From the NCBI GenBank assembly GCA_035539015.1, contig DATLJF010000211.1, forward strand, positions 1-64,000: DNA of 64,000 nucleotides, in the 5' to 3' direction. The translations under genes and the position numbers were made by a program. Of this stretch, positions 51,618-61,174 are shown piece after piece. A model generated the notes under the pieces. It saw only the letters and a list, made by a program, of their open reading frames with translations. It did not search any database and had not been told where the DNA came from. Each line of letters begins with the position of its first letter. The stretch's first letter is position 1. The DNA is from Stenotrophomonas_A sp035539015 (GTDB lineage: Bacteria > Pseudomonadota > Gammaproteobacteria > Xanthomonadales > Xanthomonadaceae).

Positions 51618-52949
51618 TCAGCGCTCGAACAGCGCGATGCTTTCCACGTGCGCGGTGTGCGGGAACATGTCCATGGCGCCGGCCGCCTTCAGGCTGAAAC
51701 CCTGCTCGTTGACCAGGTAGCCGGCATCGCGCGCGAGCGAACCGGGATGGCAGCTGACATAGACGATGCGCTCGAACTTCTTCAACGGCAGCTGGCGCAG
51801 CACGTCGATGGCGCCGGAACGCGGCGGGTCGAGCAGCAGCTTGTCGAAGCCCTGGCGCATCCATGGCGCGTTGCGCTGGTCCTGGGTCAGGTCGGCGGCG
51901 AAGAACTGCGCGTTGCCCAGGCCGTTGCGCTCGGCATTTTCGCGTGCGCGCGCGACCAGCCCGGCATCGCCTTCCACGCCCACCACCTCGCGCACCCCGC
52001 GCGCCAGCGGCAAGGTGAAATTGCCCAGGCCGCAGAACAGGTCGAGCACCCGGTCCTCGGGTCGGGGATCGAGCAGGCGCAACGCGTGATCGATCATCTT
52101 CTGGTTGAGCGAGGCGTTGACCTGGATGAAATCCAGAGGCCGGAACGCCAGTTCCACGTTCCACTGCGGTAGACGGAAGGACAGCGGCACTTCCTGCGGC
52201 CACAGCGCGTGCACGCTCTCCAGGCCGCCGGGTTGCAGGAAGATGGCGAAGCCGTGGGCCTGGCCAAATTCGGCCAGTGCCTGGCGATCATGTTCGCTCA
52301 AGGGCTGCAGGTGGCGCACGGTCAGTACGATGGCGTCGTCGCCGGCAATGAACTCAATCTGCGGGATATCGCGCTTGCCATCCAGCGATTCGACCAGGGC
52401 CGCCAACGCGGTGACCTTCTCGCCGATCTGCGGGATCACCGTGTAGCAGACCGAAAGATCGGCGACGAAACGCGGGTCCAGTTCGCGGAAACCGACCAGG
52501 GTCTTGTCCTTCTTCTCGACCCGGCGCACCGAGAAACGGCCCTTGCGGCGGTAGCCCCAGTTCTGCCCGACCAGCGCCGGCAGGACTGTTTCGGGGGTGA
52601 CATGGCCGATGCGCCGCAGGTTGTCCATCAGCACGTGCTGCTTGGCCACGATCTGCTCGTGCTCGTCCAGGTGCTGCAGCACGCAGCCGGCGCAGACGCC
52701 GAAGTGCGGGCAACGCGGCTGCACCCGCTTGGGCGAGGCTTGCAGCACTTCCAGGGTGCGCGCCTCGTCGAAATGGCGGCTGCGGGCGGTGGGCTCGGCC
52801 ACCACCACTTCGCCCGGCAGGGCGCCGCTGATGAAGGTGACCTTGCCACCCTCGCCCTCGCGGCGGGCGACGCCGCGGCCATCATGGCTGAGGTCGAGGA
52901 TCTCGGTCTGGAAGGGGGTACGGTCTAGGCGTCTGCCGGATCTGGCCAC
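51618..52949 (-). CDS. rlmD: 23S rRNA (uracil-1939-C5)-methyltransferase
   Basis: 443 residues from GTG 52949 (VARSGRRLDRTPFQTEI), which matches the N-terminus of Xanthomonas RlmD; upstream frame to 53021 is unsupported. An N-terminal TRAM-like segment, an Fe-S cluster region CPHFGVCAGCVLQHL near 80, SAM-binding LDLFCGLGNFTLPLA near 315, and the catalytic Cys in YVSCHPGSLARD near 398. Start uses GTG with a weak ribosome binding site. Confidence 0.92.
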   Translation of the reverse strand: MARSGRRLDRTPFQTEILDLSHDGRGVARREGEGGKVTFISGALPGEVVVAEPTARSRHFDEARTLEVLQASPKRVQPRCPHFGVCAGCVLQHLDEHEQIVAKQHVLMDNLRRIGHVTPETVLPALVGQNWGYRRKGRFSVRRVEKKDKTLVGFRELDPRFVADLSVCYTVIPQIGEKVTALAALVESLDGKRDIPQIEFIAGDDAIVLTVRHLQPLSEHDRQALAEFGQAHGFAIFLQPGGLESVHALWPQEVPLSFRLPQWNVELAFRPLDFIQVNASLNQKMIDHALRLLDPRPEDRVLDLFCGLGNFTLPLARGVREVVGVEGDAGLVARARENAERNGLGNAQFFAADLTQDQRNAPWMRQGFDKLLLDPPRSGAIDVLRQLPLKKFERIVYVSCHPGSLARDAGYLVNEQGFSLKAAGAMDMFPHTAHVESIALFER

Positions 52950-53102
52950 GTGGCGACAAGCTGCGGGCAAAAAGGGCGCGTATTGTCGCAGAAGCGCCGG
53001 CCGATGGCCGGTGCAGACCATTTATTGTCGTTTGCCTGGAGAGCAGGCAAACTCACCCGGCCGCAGGCAGTCGCTGCGGCGTGCTGACATGGAGGCAGCA
53101 AG

Positions 53103-53810
53103 ATGATGGCGTCGCGAGAGCCCCTTCGTCCCCGCGTACTACTGGTCGAAGACGACCCGATCAGCCTGGGCTTCTTCCAGGCCGCACTGGAGCCGCTGGC
53201 CCTGCGGCTGGATTGCGCCGACAGCCTGGCCACGGCCCTGGCTTGTGCCGGCCAGGCCCGCCACGACCTGTGGCTGATCGACGCCCACCTGCCCGATGGC
53301 AGCGGCAGCGCCTTGCTGGCCCAACTGCGCCGGCTGCATCCGGACACCCCTGCCCTGGCCCACACCGCCGATGCCGGGGCCGAAGCGCGCCTGCTCGCCG
53401 ACGGCTTCCTCAAGGTACTGATCAAGCCGCTACCCGCGACCGAATTGCAGCAGCAGGTGCGTGGCGCCCTGCCGATCCGGGCCGAGGCGGCGATGGCTGC
53501 CACCGCGGCGATGGCCGGTGACTGGGACGAGGCCGCCGCGCTGGCCGCGCTGAATGGCCAGCAGCACCATCTCAATGCGCTGCGCGAGCTGTTCCTGTCC
53601 GAATTGCCGGGCACCCGCGACGCGGTCGATTCGGCCCTGCGCCAGGACGATGAAACCACCCTGCGCAACCACCTGCACCGGCTCCAGGCCAGTTGTGGCT
53701 TCGTCGGTGCTGCGCGACTGGCGCGGGCGGTGCGTGAATTGAAGGGCGATCCGGGTTCGACGGTGGCCAGGCATCAATTCCATGACGCCGTGGCTGCGTT
53801 GCTGCATTGA
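53103..53810 (+). CDS. REC-HPt phosphorelay protein
   Basis: 235 residues. REC domain at about 11-125 with E16-D17-D18 and phospho-acceptor D60 (LWLIDAHLPDGSG); Lys near 113 (LIKPLP). C-terminal HPt domain about 145-230 with phospho-His H192 (NHLHRLQASCGFVG). No DNA-binding or enzymatic output, so it shuttles phosphate between a hybrid kinase and another regulator. Kinase partner is not in the window neighbourhood. Confidence 0.88.
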   Translation: MMASREPLRPRVLLVEDDPISLGFFQAALEPLALRLDCADSLATALACAGQARHDLWLIDAHLPDGSGSALLAQLRRLHPDTPALAHTADAGAEARLLADGFLKVLIKPLPATELQQQVRGALPIRAEAAMAATAAMAGDWDEAAALAALNGQQHHLNALRELFLSELPGTRDAVDSALRQDDETTLRNHLHRLQASCGFVGAARLARAVRELKGDPGSTVARHQFHDAVAALLH

Positions 53811-53922
53811 GGTGTGTCGCGGGCTGTCGGTTTGCGGTCGCGGCTGAAGCCGCTCCTACAGTGAACCCCAGCTTTTGTAGGAGGAGCTCTGGGTGGCCTC
53901 GGGCCATCAGCCCCGAGGAGCC
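53811..53922. repeat. REPIN-like REP doublet downstream of the REC-HPt gene
   Basis: A minus-orientation REP (53838-53860, TCGCGGCTGAAGCCGCTCC) and a plus-orientation long REP (53876-53916, TGTAGGAGGAGC with tail ATCAGCCCCGA) face outward 15 bases apart. This is the inverted doublet organisation of REPINs. It lies between the convergent REC-HPt and recO genes and could also act as a transcript end. Confidence 0.85.
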
Positions 53923-54642
53923 CTACCGCGGCGACAAATCGCGCAACATGTCCCAGGCCTTGAGCCCACGGCCACCGAGGTGGTGCATCAACACCTCGCG
54001 CAAACTCAGCCGCAGTCCTGGCAGATCCACCGCCTCTGGCGGCTGGTCGCGCGCCAACGCCAACAACACGCGACCGGTGGCAGCGGCATTGCGTTCGCCG
54101 GCGCCACGGTCGCTCAACAGACGACGCGCGCCCTGCTGCGGGTCGAGCCGATAGCGCGCGGCCGGGTCGATCGGCTCGCCCTCGGCGTCAAGCTCCAGGT
54201 CGAAGCCGACGCCGAGCGCGTCAAGCAGGTCGCGCTCGAAGCGACGCAAGCTCCAGGCGAGCGATTCGCCCGCACGCAGGCGCTCGCGGACGGTCGCGTA
54301 GGCGGCGTGCATTTCCGGCACCGGGTCATGCCGCGGCGCCAGTCGCAATACCAGTTCGTTGAGATAGAACGCAGCCAGCATCGCCTCGCCCTGCAGGCGC
54401 GGCGCGGCATCTTCGGCTTCGGCGTTGCGCAGTTGCGCCAGTTCGCCGCGCTGCACCGCGCTGAAGCGGATCGCCTGCAGCGGCTGCAAGGCCGCGCGCA
54501 GCAGCTGCTTGCGCTCGCCCTGCACGCCACGGGCGAGCAAGCCGATCCGTCCGTGGTTGAGGCTCAGCACTTCGACCAGCAGGCTGGTCTCGCGCCAGTG
54601 CCGGGCGTGCAGGACGAAGCCGGGCTCATCCTCGATGCGCAT
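53923..54642 (-). CDS. recO: DNA repair protein RecO
   Basis: 239 residues. N-terminal OB fold (EPGFVLHARHWRETSLLVEVLS, GLLARGVQGERKQLLRAALQ) and helical C-terminal part (YLNELVLRLAPRHDP, LLDALGVGFDLELD, LREVLMHHLGGRGLKAWDML). It lacks the C-terminal zinc-finger Cys residues of some RecO proteins. Last gene of the lepA-lepB-rnc-era-recO run. Confidence 0.93.
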   Translation of the reverse strand: MRIEDEPGFVLHARHWRETSLLVEVLSLNHGRIGLLARGVQGERKQLLRAALQPLQAIRFSAVQRGELAQLRNAEAEDAAPRLQGEAMLAAFYLNELVLRLAPRHDPVPEMHAAYATVRERLRAGESLAWSLRRFERDLLDALGVGFDLELDAEGEPIDPAARYRLDPQQGARRLLSDRGAGERNAAATGRVLLALARDQPPEAVDLPGLRLSLREVLMHHLGGRGLKAWDMLRDLSPR

Positions 54643-54683
54643 GCGCCTGCCTCAGCCGGCGCGGCCAGCGCGCCGCTGGCCGC

Positions 54684-55592
54684 TCATTCGTAGCCGAACG
54701 CCTTCAGCGCGGCTTCGTCATCCGACCAGCCCTCGCGGACGCGCACCCAGGTTTCCAGGAAGACCTTGGAGCCGAACAAGCGCTCCATCTGCTGACGCGC
54801 CTTGGCACCGATCTCCTTCAGGCGGGTACCGCCCTTGCCAATCACGATCGCCTTCTGGCCTTCGCGCTCGACCCAGATCACCGCGCCGATGCGCAACAGC
54901 GCGCCGTCTTCGGTGAACCGCTCGATCTCGACCGTGGTGGCATACGGCAACTCTTCGCCGAGCTGGCGCATCAACTGTTCGCGCACCAGTTCGCCGGCCA
55001 GGAAGCGCTGGCTGCGGTCGGTGATTTCGTCTTCGCCAAACATCGGCGGCTGCTCGGGCAGCAGGCCCAGGAGATCCTTGGTCAGCGCTTCCAGGCCCTT
55101 GCGCTTGAGCGCGGACACCGGGTGCACCGCGGCGAAAGTGCGGCCTTCGCTGACCTGGGCCAGGAACGGCAGCAGCCCGGACTTGTCCTTCATCCGGTCG
55201 ACCTTGTTGACGATCAACACCACCGGCACGCCGGCGTCGCTGAGGACGTTGTAGGCCAGGGTGTCTTCTTCGTCCCAACGCCCGGCCTCGATCACCAGCA
55301 TGGCCGCGTCCACGCCCTCCAGCGAACCGCGCGCGGCGCGGTTCATCACCCGGCTCATCGCCGAGGCCTTGAACTTGCCTTGTTCGCGGTGCAACCCGGG
55401 GGTATCGACCAGCACGATCTGGCCCTGCGGGTAGCTGGCGATGCCCAGCAACCGGTGGCGCGTGGTTTGCGGCCGGTTGGAGACAATACTGATCTTGGCC
55501 CCGACCAAGGCGTTGGTCAGGGTCGACTTGCCGACATTCGGACGGCCGATGACGGCGACGCTGCCGCTGCGGTAAGGAGGCGTTTGGTTCAC
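54684..55592 (-). CDS. era: GTPase Era
   Basis: 302 residues. G1 GRPNVGKST (16-24), G2 region TTRHRLLG, G3 DTPGLH, G4 NKVD near 125 and G5 SAL; C-terminal KH domain (TVEIERFTEDGALLRIGAVI, IVIGKGGTRLKEIGAKA). 16S rRNA binding and 30S maturation. Start overlaps the rnc stop by 4 bases. Confidence 0.97.
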   Translation of the reverse strand: MNQTPPYRSGSVAVIGRPNVGKSTLTNALVGAKISIVSNRPQTTRHRLLGIASYPQGQIVLVDTPGLHREQGKFKASAMSRVMNRAARGSLEGVDAAMLVIEAGRWDEEDTLAYNVLSDAGVPVVLIVNKVDRMKDKSGLLPFLAQVSEGRTFAAVHPVSALKRKGLEALTKDLLGLLPEQPPMFGEDEITDRSQRFLAGELVREQLMRQLGEELPYATTVEIERFTEDGALLRIGAVIWVEREGQKAIVIGKGGTRLKEIGAKARQQMERLFGSKVFLETWVRVREGWSDDEAALKAFGYE

Positions 55593-56275
55593 TTGCTGGA
55601 ATCCAGTTGGCGCAGTACCGCGGCGGCGGCCTGCTGTTCGGCCAGGCGCCGCGACCCGCCCTCGCCTTCGGCGCTCAGCGCCGGCTCGGACAGGGTGCAG
55701 CGTACCTGGAAAATCTTGGCGTGGTCGTCGCCACTTTCTGAAACGAGTTCATACGCCGGCAGCGGCCGCTGCCGGGCCTGCAGCCATTCCTGCAGGCGGG
55801 TCTTGGGGTCTTTTTCGGGCTTGCCGACCGGCAGCGCGGCCAGCGCGCTCTCGAACCACGGCAGGATCGCCGCACGGCAGGCTTCGAAGCCCGCGTCCAG
55901 GTAAATGGCCGCCACGACGGCCTCCACGGCATCGGCCAGGATCGAATCGCGGCGATGGCCGCCCGATTTCATCTCGCCCGGCCCCAGGGTGAGGCGTTCG
56001 CCCAGCTCCAGCGCCCGGCCGATGGTGGCCAGCGCGGCCTCGCGTACCAGTTCGGCGCGGGCCCGGGTCAACGCACCTTCGTCGGCACGTGGCCAGCGCA
56101 GGTAAAGCGCCTCGGCGATCAGCAGGTTGACCACGCCGTCGCCGAGGAATTCCAGCCGCTCGTTATGCGGCGCGCCGGCGCTGCGGTGGGTCAGCGCCTG
56201 CGCCAGCAGCGACGGATCGGCGAAGTCATGGCCGATCCGGTCGCCGCGCTGCGGGTTTTTACTCGGTGATACCAC
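55589..56275 (-). CDS. rnc: Ribonuclease III
   Basis: 228 residues from GTG 56275; no better ATG exists before the catalytic domain. RNase III signature ERLEFLGDGVVNLLIAE (about 39-55) with E42 and D46, second acidic cluster DAVEAVVAAIYLD near 115-127, and a C-terminal dsRNA-binding domain (about 155-225). The start overlaps the DUF4845 gene by 17 bases. Confidence 0.96.
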   Translation of the reverse strand: MVSPSKNPQRGDRIGHDFADPSLLAQALTHRSAGAPHNERLEFLGDGVVNLLIAEALYLRWPRADEGALTRARAELVREAALATIGRALELGERLTLGPGEMKSGGHRRDSILADAVEAVVAAIYLDAGFEACRAAILPWFESALAALPVGKPEKDPKTRLQEWLQARQRPLPAYELVSESGDDHAKIFQVRCTLSEPALSAEGEGGSRRLAEQQAAAAVLRQLDSSK

Positions 56276-56639
56276 TGCGGGTCAGGTCCTGGCTGGCGTT
56301 GAAGTTGCCGACCACGTCGAGGTTGCCCACCAGCGGCCTGCGCACTTCGTAGCTCACATTCATGCGCCAGCCGTTGCCGACGCGTTCGAAGGTGACATCG
56401 TCCTTCTGTACGTTTTCCGAGTAATTGATGTACAGCCGGCGGAAGAACAGATCCTTCGCCCGGCCCGGGTCCATGTCGCCGCTGCCCGGTTCGTTGGCCA
56501 CGCCCTTCATGGCCTCGCGCACCGAGTAGTACTCCTGGTACATCGGGAACAGCTTCATGCCGATGTACAGGAAGAAGCCCACTACCGCCAACACCACCAC
56601 GAATGACAGCAACGTCATTCCGCTTTGATTGCGCTTCAT
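56259..56639 (-). CDS. DUF4845 membrane-anchored protein
   Basis: 126 residues from ATG 56639 (GGGGAG upstream). One N-terminal membrane span (about 8-27), then a small periplasmic domain with YQEYYSVREAMKGVA and NVSYEVRRPLVGNLDVVGNF, typical of DUF4845, which sits between lepB and rnc in many gamma-proteobacteria. Function unknown. It has pilin-like character at its N-terminus (MKRNQSGMTLLSF). Confidence 0.92.
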   Translation of the reverse strand: MKRNQSGMTLLSFVVVLAVVGFFLYIGMKLFPMYQEYYSVREAMKGVANEPGSGDMDPGRAKDLFFRRLYINYSENVQKDDVTFERVGNGWRMNVSYEVRRPLVGNLDVVGNFNASQDLTRSGITE

Positions 56640-56671
56640 CGCTACTCCCCTAGCCACGCCACGCGTGTCGA

Positions 56672-57472
56672 TTACTGGATACCTGTCCCGATCCGCGACG
56701 GATCGAAACTCCCCTTGCAGAACCACCCCTCGCAATTGAGCCAGATCAGGAACGCCTTGCCCCGCAGGTTGGCCTCGGGCAGGAAATGGGTCTGCGTCCA
56801 GAAACGGCTGTCCTCGCTATTATCGCGATTGTCGCCCATCACGAAATACTGCCCCTGCGGCACCACCCAGTCGCCCTGGCCGGCCGGATTGGCGCGGCCG
56901 ATCAGCTCCAGCACGGTGTGCTGGCGCCCGGGCAGGTTCTCGCTCAGCAGGGTGGCGCCGGTCATTTCCGCGCCGCGGCCCTTGCCGATGTACTCGCCCT
57001 TGACCTCGTACTGCATGGCCTCGCCATTGATGTACAGGGTGTCGCCATGGAAGCCGATGCGGTCGCCCGGCAGGCCGATGATGCGCTTGATCCAGTTCTC
57101 GTCGGGCGCGTGCGGCGGCTTGAACACCACCACGTCGCCCCGCTTGGGCTCGCCCACCGGCACGAACTTGGTGTTGGTGATCGGCAGGCGCAGGCCGTAG
57201 GCGAACTTGTTGACCAGGATGAAATCGCCGATCAGCAGGTTCGGCATCATCGAGCTGGAGGGGATCTTGTACGGTTCGGCGATGAAGCTGCGCAGGATCA
57301 GCACCACCGCCAGCACCGGGAAGAAGGCGCGCGAGTATTCGATCAGGGCCGGTTCGCTGTCGAGCAGGCCAGCGCGCGCGGCGCGGCGCCGGGCCAGGAA
57401 GAGCTTGTCGAGCAGCCACACCAGGCCCGAGCCCAGGGTCAGCACGACCAGCGCGATCTCAAACCATTTCAT
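56672..57472 (-). CDS. lepB: Signal peptidase I
   Basis: 266 residues. Two membrane spans (4-22, 49-64). Catalytic Ser74 (IPSSSMMPNL), Lys129 (WIKRIIGLPGD) and the box GDNRDNSEDSR near 215. Cleaves signal peptides of exported proteins on the outer face of the inner membrane. 32 bases before the DUF4845 start. Confidence 0.97.
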   Translation of the reverse strand: MKWFEIALVVLTLGSGLVWLLDKLFLARRRAARAGLLDSEPALIEYSRAFFPVLAVVLILRSFIAEPYKIPSSSMMPNLLIGDFILVNKFAYGLRLPITNTKFVPVGEPKRGDVVVFKPPHAPDENWIKRIIGLPGDRIGFHGDTLYINGEAMQYEVKGEYIGKGRGAEMTGATLLSENLPGRQHTVLELIGRANPAGQGDWVVPQGQYFVMGDNRDNSEDSRFWTQTHFLPEANLRGKAFLIWLNCEGWFCKGSFDPSRIGTGIQ

Positions 57473-57571
57473 GCGTTTTCCTTATACGGGGAGAATCAGG
57501 AAACAGGGGCCGACACCAGGAAGACGCACGCGCGCGGCGTTTGTGACTCCCCGGCCCGGCCCCCGCCCTCC

Positions 57572-59365
57572 TTACTTGTTGTCCATCTGCAGCACGGCGA
57601 GGAAGGCTTCCTGCGGGATTTCCACCCGCCCGACCTGCTTCATCCGCTTCTTGCCTTCCTTCTGTTTCTCGAGCAGCTTCTTCTTGCGACTGACGTCGCC
57701 ACCATAGCATTTGGCCAGCACGTTCTTGCGCATCGCCTTGACCGTACTGCGCGAGATGATCTGCGAGCCGACGGCGGCCTGGATGGCCACGTCGAACATC
57801 TGCCGCGGGATCAGGTCCTTCATCTTTTCGCACAGCTCGCGGCCGCGGCGATCGGCCTGGCTGCGATGCACGATGATGCTGAGCGCGTCGACCTTGTCGC
57901 CGTTGATCAGCGTGTCCACGCGCACGAACGGACCGGCCTGGAAGCGCAGGAAGTGGTAGTCCAGCGAGGCGTAGCCGCGGCTGACCGACTTGAGCTTGTC
58001 GAAGAAGTCCAGCACCACTTCGGCCATCGGCAGCTCATAGGCGATCTGCACCTGGCTGCCCATGTAGGTGATGCCGACCTGGGCCCCGCGCTTTTCCTCG
58101 CACAACGTGATCACCGAGCCGACATAGTCCGGTGGGGTGAGGATGTTGGCGCGGATGATCGGCTCGCGGACTTCCTCGATGTAGTTCACCGGCGGCAGCT
58201 TGGCCGGGTTGTCCATCGGCACGATCGAGCCGTCGGTCTTGAGCACTTCGTAGATCACCGTCGGCGCGGTGGTGATCAGGTCCAGGTTGTATTCGCGCTC
58301 CAGGCGTTCCTGCACGATTTCCATGTGCAGCATGCCGAGGAAGCCGCAGCGGAAGCCGAAGCCCATGGCCTCGGAGCTTTCCGGCTCGAAGCGCAGCGCC
58401 GCATCGTTCAGGCGCAGCTTCTCCAGCGCCTCGCGCAGGTCCGGGTAGTCCTCGGCGTCGATCGGGAACAGGCCGGCGAACACGCGCGGCTGCATTTCCT
58501 GGAAGCCGGGCAAGGGCTTGGGCGCCGGGTCGCTGGCCAGGGTCAGGGTGTCGCCAACCGGCGCGCCGTGGACATCCTTGATGCTGGCGTTGATCCAGCC
58601 CACTTCGCCGGCACGCAGCGCATCCAGGGTCTTGCGCTTGGGCGTGAACACGCCGACCGCATCGACCTGGTGGGTGCGCCCGGTCGACATCACCAGGATC
58701 TTGCTGCCCGGGCGGATCTCGCCCTGCATCACCCGCACCAGCGAGACCACGCCGAGGTAGTTGTCGAACCACGAATCGATGATCAGCGCCTGCAGCTTGT
58801 CGGTATCGCGCGGCTGCGGCGGCGGGATGCGGTGGACGATCGCCTCCAGCACCGCTTCGACATTCAGGCCAGTCTTGGCGCTGACCGCGACCGCGTCGGT
58901 GGCATCGATGCCGATGACCGCCTCGATCTCGGCCTTGGCGCGCTCGATGTCGGCGGTCGGCAGGTCGATCTTGTTGAGCACCGGCACCACTTCCAGGCCT
59001 TGCTCCACCGCGGTGTAGCAATTGGCCACCGATTGCGCTTCCACGCCTTGCGCCGCATCGACCACCAGCAAGGCGCCTTCGCAGGCGGCCAGCGAACGGC
59101 TGACCTCATAGCTGAAGTCGACGTGGCCGGGGGTATCGATGAAGTTCAGGTGATAGACCTGCCCGTCGCGCGCCTTGTACGGCAACGACACGGACTGCGC
59201 CTTGATGGTGATGCCGCGCTCGCGCTCGATCGGGTTGGAGTCGAGCACCTGCGCCTCCATCTCCCGCGCCTCGAGGCCGCCGCAGAGTTGGATGATGCGA
59301 TCGGCGAGCGTGGACTTGCCGTGGTCGACGTGCGCGATGATGGAAAAATTGCGGATGTTCCGCAT
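57572..59365 (-). CDS. lepA: Elongation factor 4 (back-translocase LepA)
   Basis: 597 residues from ATG 59365 (MRNIRNFSIIAHVDHGKST), the usual LepA start; ATG 59380 (MSIDS) would add five residues, and neither has a clear ribosome binding site. GTPase motifs AHVDHGKST, DTPGHVDF and NKIDLP; LepA-specific C-terminal domain ends KEGKKRMKQVGRVEIPQEAF. Ribosome-associated GTPase. About 100 bases separate it from lepB. Confidence 0.97.
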   Translation of the reverse strand: MRNIRNFSIIAHVDHGKSTLADRIIQLCGGLEAREMEAQVLDSNPIERERGITIKAQSVSLPYKARDGQVYHLNFIDTPGHVDFSYEVSRSLAACEGALLVVDAAQGVEAQSVANCYTAVEQGLEVVPVLNKIDLPTADIERAKAEIEAVIGIDATDAVAVSAKTGLNVEAVLEAIVHRIPPPQPRDTDKLQALIIDSWFDNYLGVVSLVRVMQGEIRPGSKILVMSTGRTHQVDAVGVFTPKRKTLDALRAGEVGWINASIKDVHGAPVGDTLTLASDPAPKPLPGFQEMQPRVFAGLFPIDAEDYPDLREALEKLRLNDAALRFEPESSEAMGFGFRCGFLGMLHMEIVQERLEREYNLDLITTAPTVIYEVLKTDGSIVPMDNPAKLPPVNYIEEVREPIIRANILTPPDYVGSVITLCEEKRGAQVGITYMGSQVQIAYELPMAEVVLDFFDKLKSVSRGYASLDYHFLRFQAGPFVRVDTLINGDKVDALSIIVHRSQADRRGRELCEKMKDLIPRQMFDVAIQAAVGSQIISRSTVKAMRKNVLAKCYGGDVSRKKKLLEKQKEGKKRMKQVGRVEIPQEAFLAVLQMDNK

Positions 59366-59511
59366 CGAATCGATGGACATGGGAGGTGGGCGGCGGCCAG
59401 GACCGTCGTCAGGAAAACGCGGCATTATCGCACGCCGCGGGGGCTGGCCGACGATCGGCGCGGCAGATCCGGCAGCGCTGCGAGCCGTTCAGGCCCGCCG
59501 CGCCGCGCATG

Positions 59512-61065
59512 TCACTCGCCCGCCTTGACCGCCACGTAGCTGCTGGCCTGGCCGCTGCTGACCAGCAGCATGACCACATCACCCTTCTTGTAGCTGGCCA
59601 GTTCCCGATTCAGGGCGGCCACGCTGCCTACGGGGGTACGGCCCACGCGCAGGATTACCAGGCCCGGGCTCAGCCGGGCTTCGCGGGCCGAGCTGCCGTT
59701 GACCGCGGCGATGCGCACGCCTTCGCCCGACTTCAGGCCCATGCGCTGGCGCTCGGCCGCGCTCAGCTCGGCGACCTGGATGCCAAGCAAGGCAGCACTG
59801 GCCGGACCGGCCGGACCGGCGTCGTCGTCATTGGCGGCCTGGTTGGGGCGCACATCGGACTCCAGCCGGGTCAAGGTCACCGTGACCTCCTTCTGCTTGC
59901 CGTCGCGCAGCAGGCCGAGGCGGACCTTGGTGCCCGGCGGCAGCATGCCGATCATCGGCGGCAGGTCGCTGGCGGCGTTGATCGGGTTGCCGTTGACCGA
60001 GCGGATCACGTCGCCCACCTCCACGCCAGCGTTGCCGGCCGCGCCGTCGGCCACCAAGCCGTTGACCAGCGCGCCCTTGGTATCGGGCAACTTCAGGCCC
60101 TGCGCCTGCAAGGCGTCGATCGGCCCCACCTGTACGCCGAGCTGGCCACGGCTGACATAGCCACTGCGCTTGATCTGCTCGGCCGCACTGACCGCCAGGT
60201 CGATCGGAATGGCAAAACTGATCCCCATGTAGCCGCCCGAGGCGGAAAAGATCTGCGAGTTGATGCCCACCACTTCGCCACGGGTATTGAGCAGCGGGCC
60301 GCCCGAATTACCCTGGTTGATCGCCACGTCGGTCTGGATGAACGGCACGTAGCGTTGATCGGCATAGGGATTGGCACGGCCGGTAGCGCTGACGATGCCG
60401 GCGGTGACCGAGTGATCGAGCCCGAATGGCGAGCCAATCGCCACCACCCATTGCCCCGGCTTGAGCGTGTTGGAGTCACCGATGCGCACCGTGGGCAGGT
60501 TCTTGGCGTCGATCTTCAGCAGCGCCACGTCGTACTGCTCGTCGCTGCCGACGACCTTGGCCTTGAACTCGCGGCCATCGGAGAGCTTGACGTTGACCTC
60601 GCTGGCGCCTTCCACCACATGGTGGTTGGTCAGCACGTAGCCATCCTGGGAAATGATGAAGCCCGAGCCGGTGGCGCGGCCGACGATGTCGCCGTCATTG
60701 CCGCCGCGCGGCCCCTGGCGCGGTCCACCCTGGCCGGGCATGCCCGGCATGTCGAAGAAGCGGCGGAAGAATTCCGGCATCTCCTCGTCGTCGGGCATCT
60801 GCGGCTGGTCGCGGCCGGAGCGCCGCAGCATGTCCTTGCGCGTCACCTTGGTGTCGATGTTGACCACGCCCGGCCCCACTTGCTGGACCAGGTTGGTGAA
60901 GTCCGGCAGGCCGGCGACGAGCTGCGGCGCCGGGGCGGCGCTGCGGGTGGCGATGGGCGCGCTGTCGGCTGCCGGCGCGCTGGCGCCGGGCTGCTGGGCG
61001 CAGGCCGCCAGCGGAAGCGAGATCGCCAGCAGGCCGAATACCTGGTTGCGGATACGGGGATTCAT
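59512..61065 (-). CDS. mucD: Do/MucD-family serine protease
   Basis: 517 residues from ATG 61065 (GGAGG upstream). Signal sequence ends in LPLAAC|AQ, a lipobox-like LAAC. HtrA protease domain with H near 150 (NHHVVEG), D near 180 (YDVALLKI) and S near 250 (NQGNSGGPLL), then two PDZ domains (about 310-400 and 425-510). Periplasmic protease/chaperone of the envelope stress response. Third in the rpoE operon. Confidence 0.96.
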   Translation of the reverse strand: MNPRIRNQVFGLLAISLPLAACAQQPGASAPAADSAPIATRSAAPAPQLVAGLPDFTNLVQQVGPGVVNIDTKVTRKDMLRRSGRDQPQMPDDEEMPEFFRRFFDMPGMPGQGGPRQGPRGGNDGDIVGRATGSGFIISQDGYVLTNHHVVEGASEVNVKLSDGREFKAKVVGSDEQYDVALLKIDAKNLPTVRIGDSNTLKPGQWVVAIGSPFGLDHSVTAGIVSATGRANPYADQRYVPFIQTDVAINQGNSGGPLLNTRGEVVGINSQIFSASGGYMGISFAIPIDLAVSAAEQIKRSGYVSRGQLGVQVGPIDALQAQGLKLPDTKGALVNGLVADGAAGNAGVEVGDVIRSVNGNPINAASDLPPMIGMLPPGTKVRLGLLRDGKQKEVTVTLTRLESDVRPNQAANDDDAGPAGPASAALLGIQVAELSAAERQRMGLKSGEGVRIAAVNGSSAREARLSPGLVILRVGRTPVGSVAALNRELASYKKGDVVMLLVSSGQASSYVAVKAGE

Positions 61066-61174
61066 CGGAAACGCGCCTCCTAAGGACGAGGGGGGTCTGG
61101 AGCGGGACAAAGCCGGCCGGGCCGCCCGCGGTGCGGGCGGCTGGCCAATGCAGAACACTTACGAAGCGGAACTG

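Noticed and set aside
56786..59539. 917-codon open frame on the plus strand
   Set aside because: Antisense to lepB and lepA, both unambiguous.
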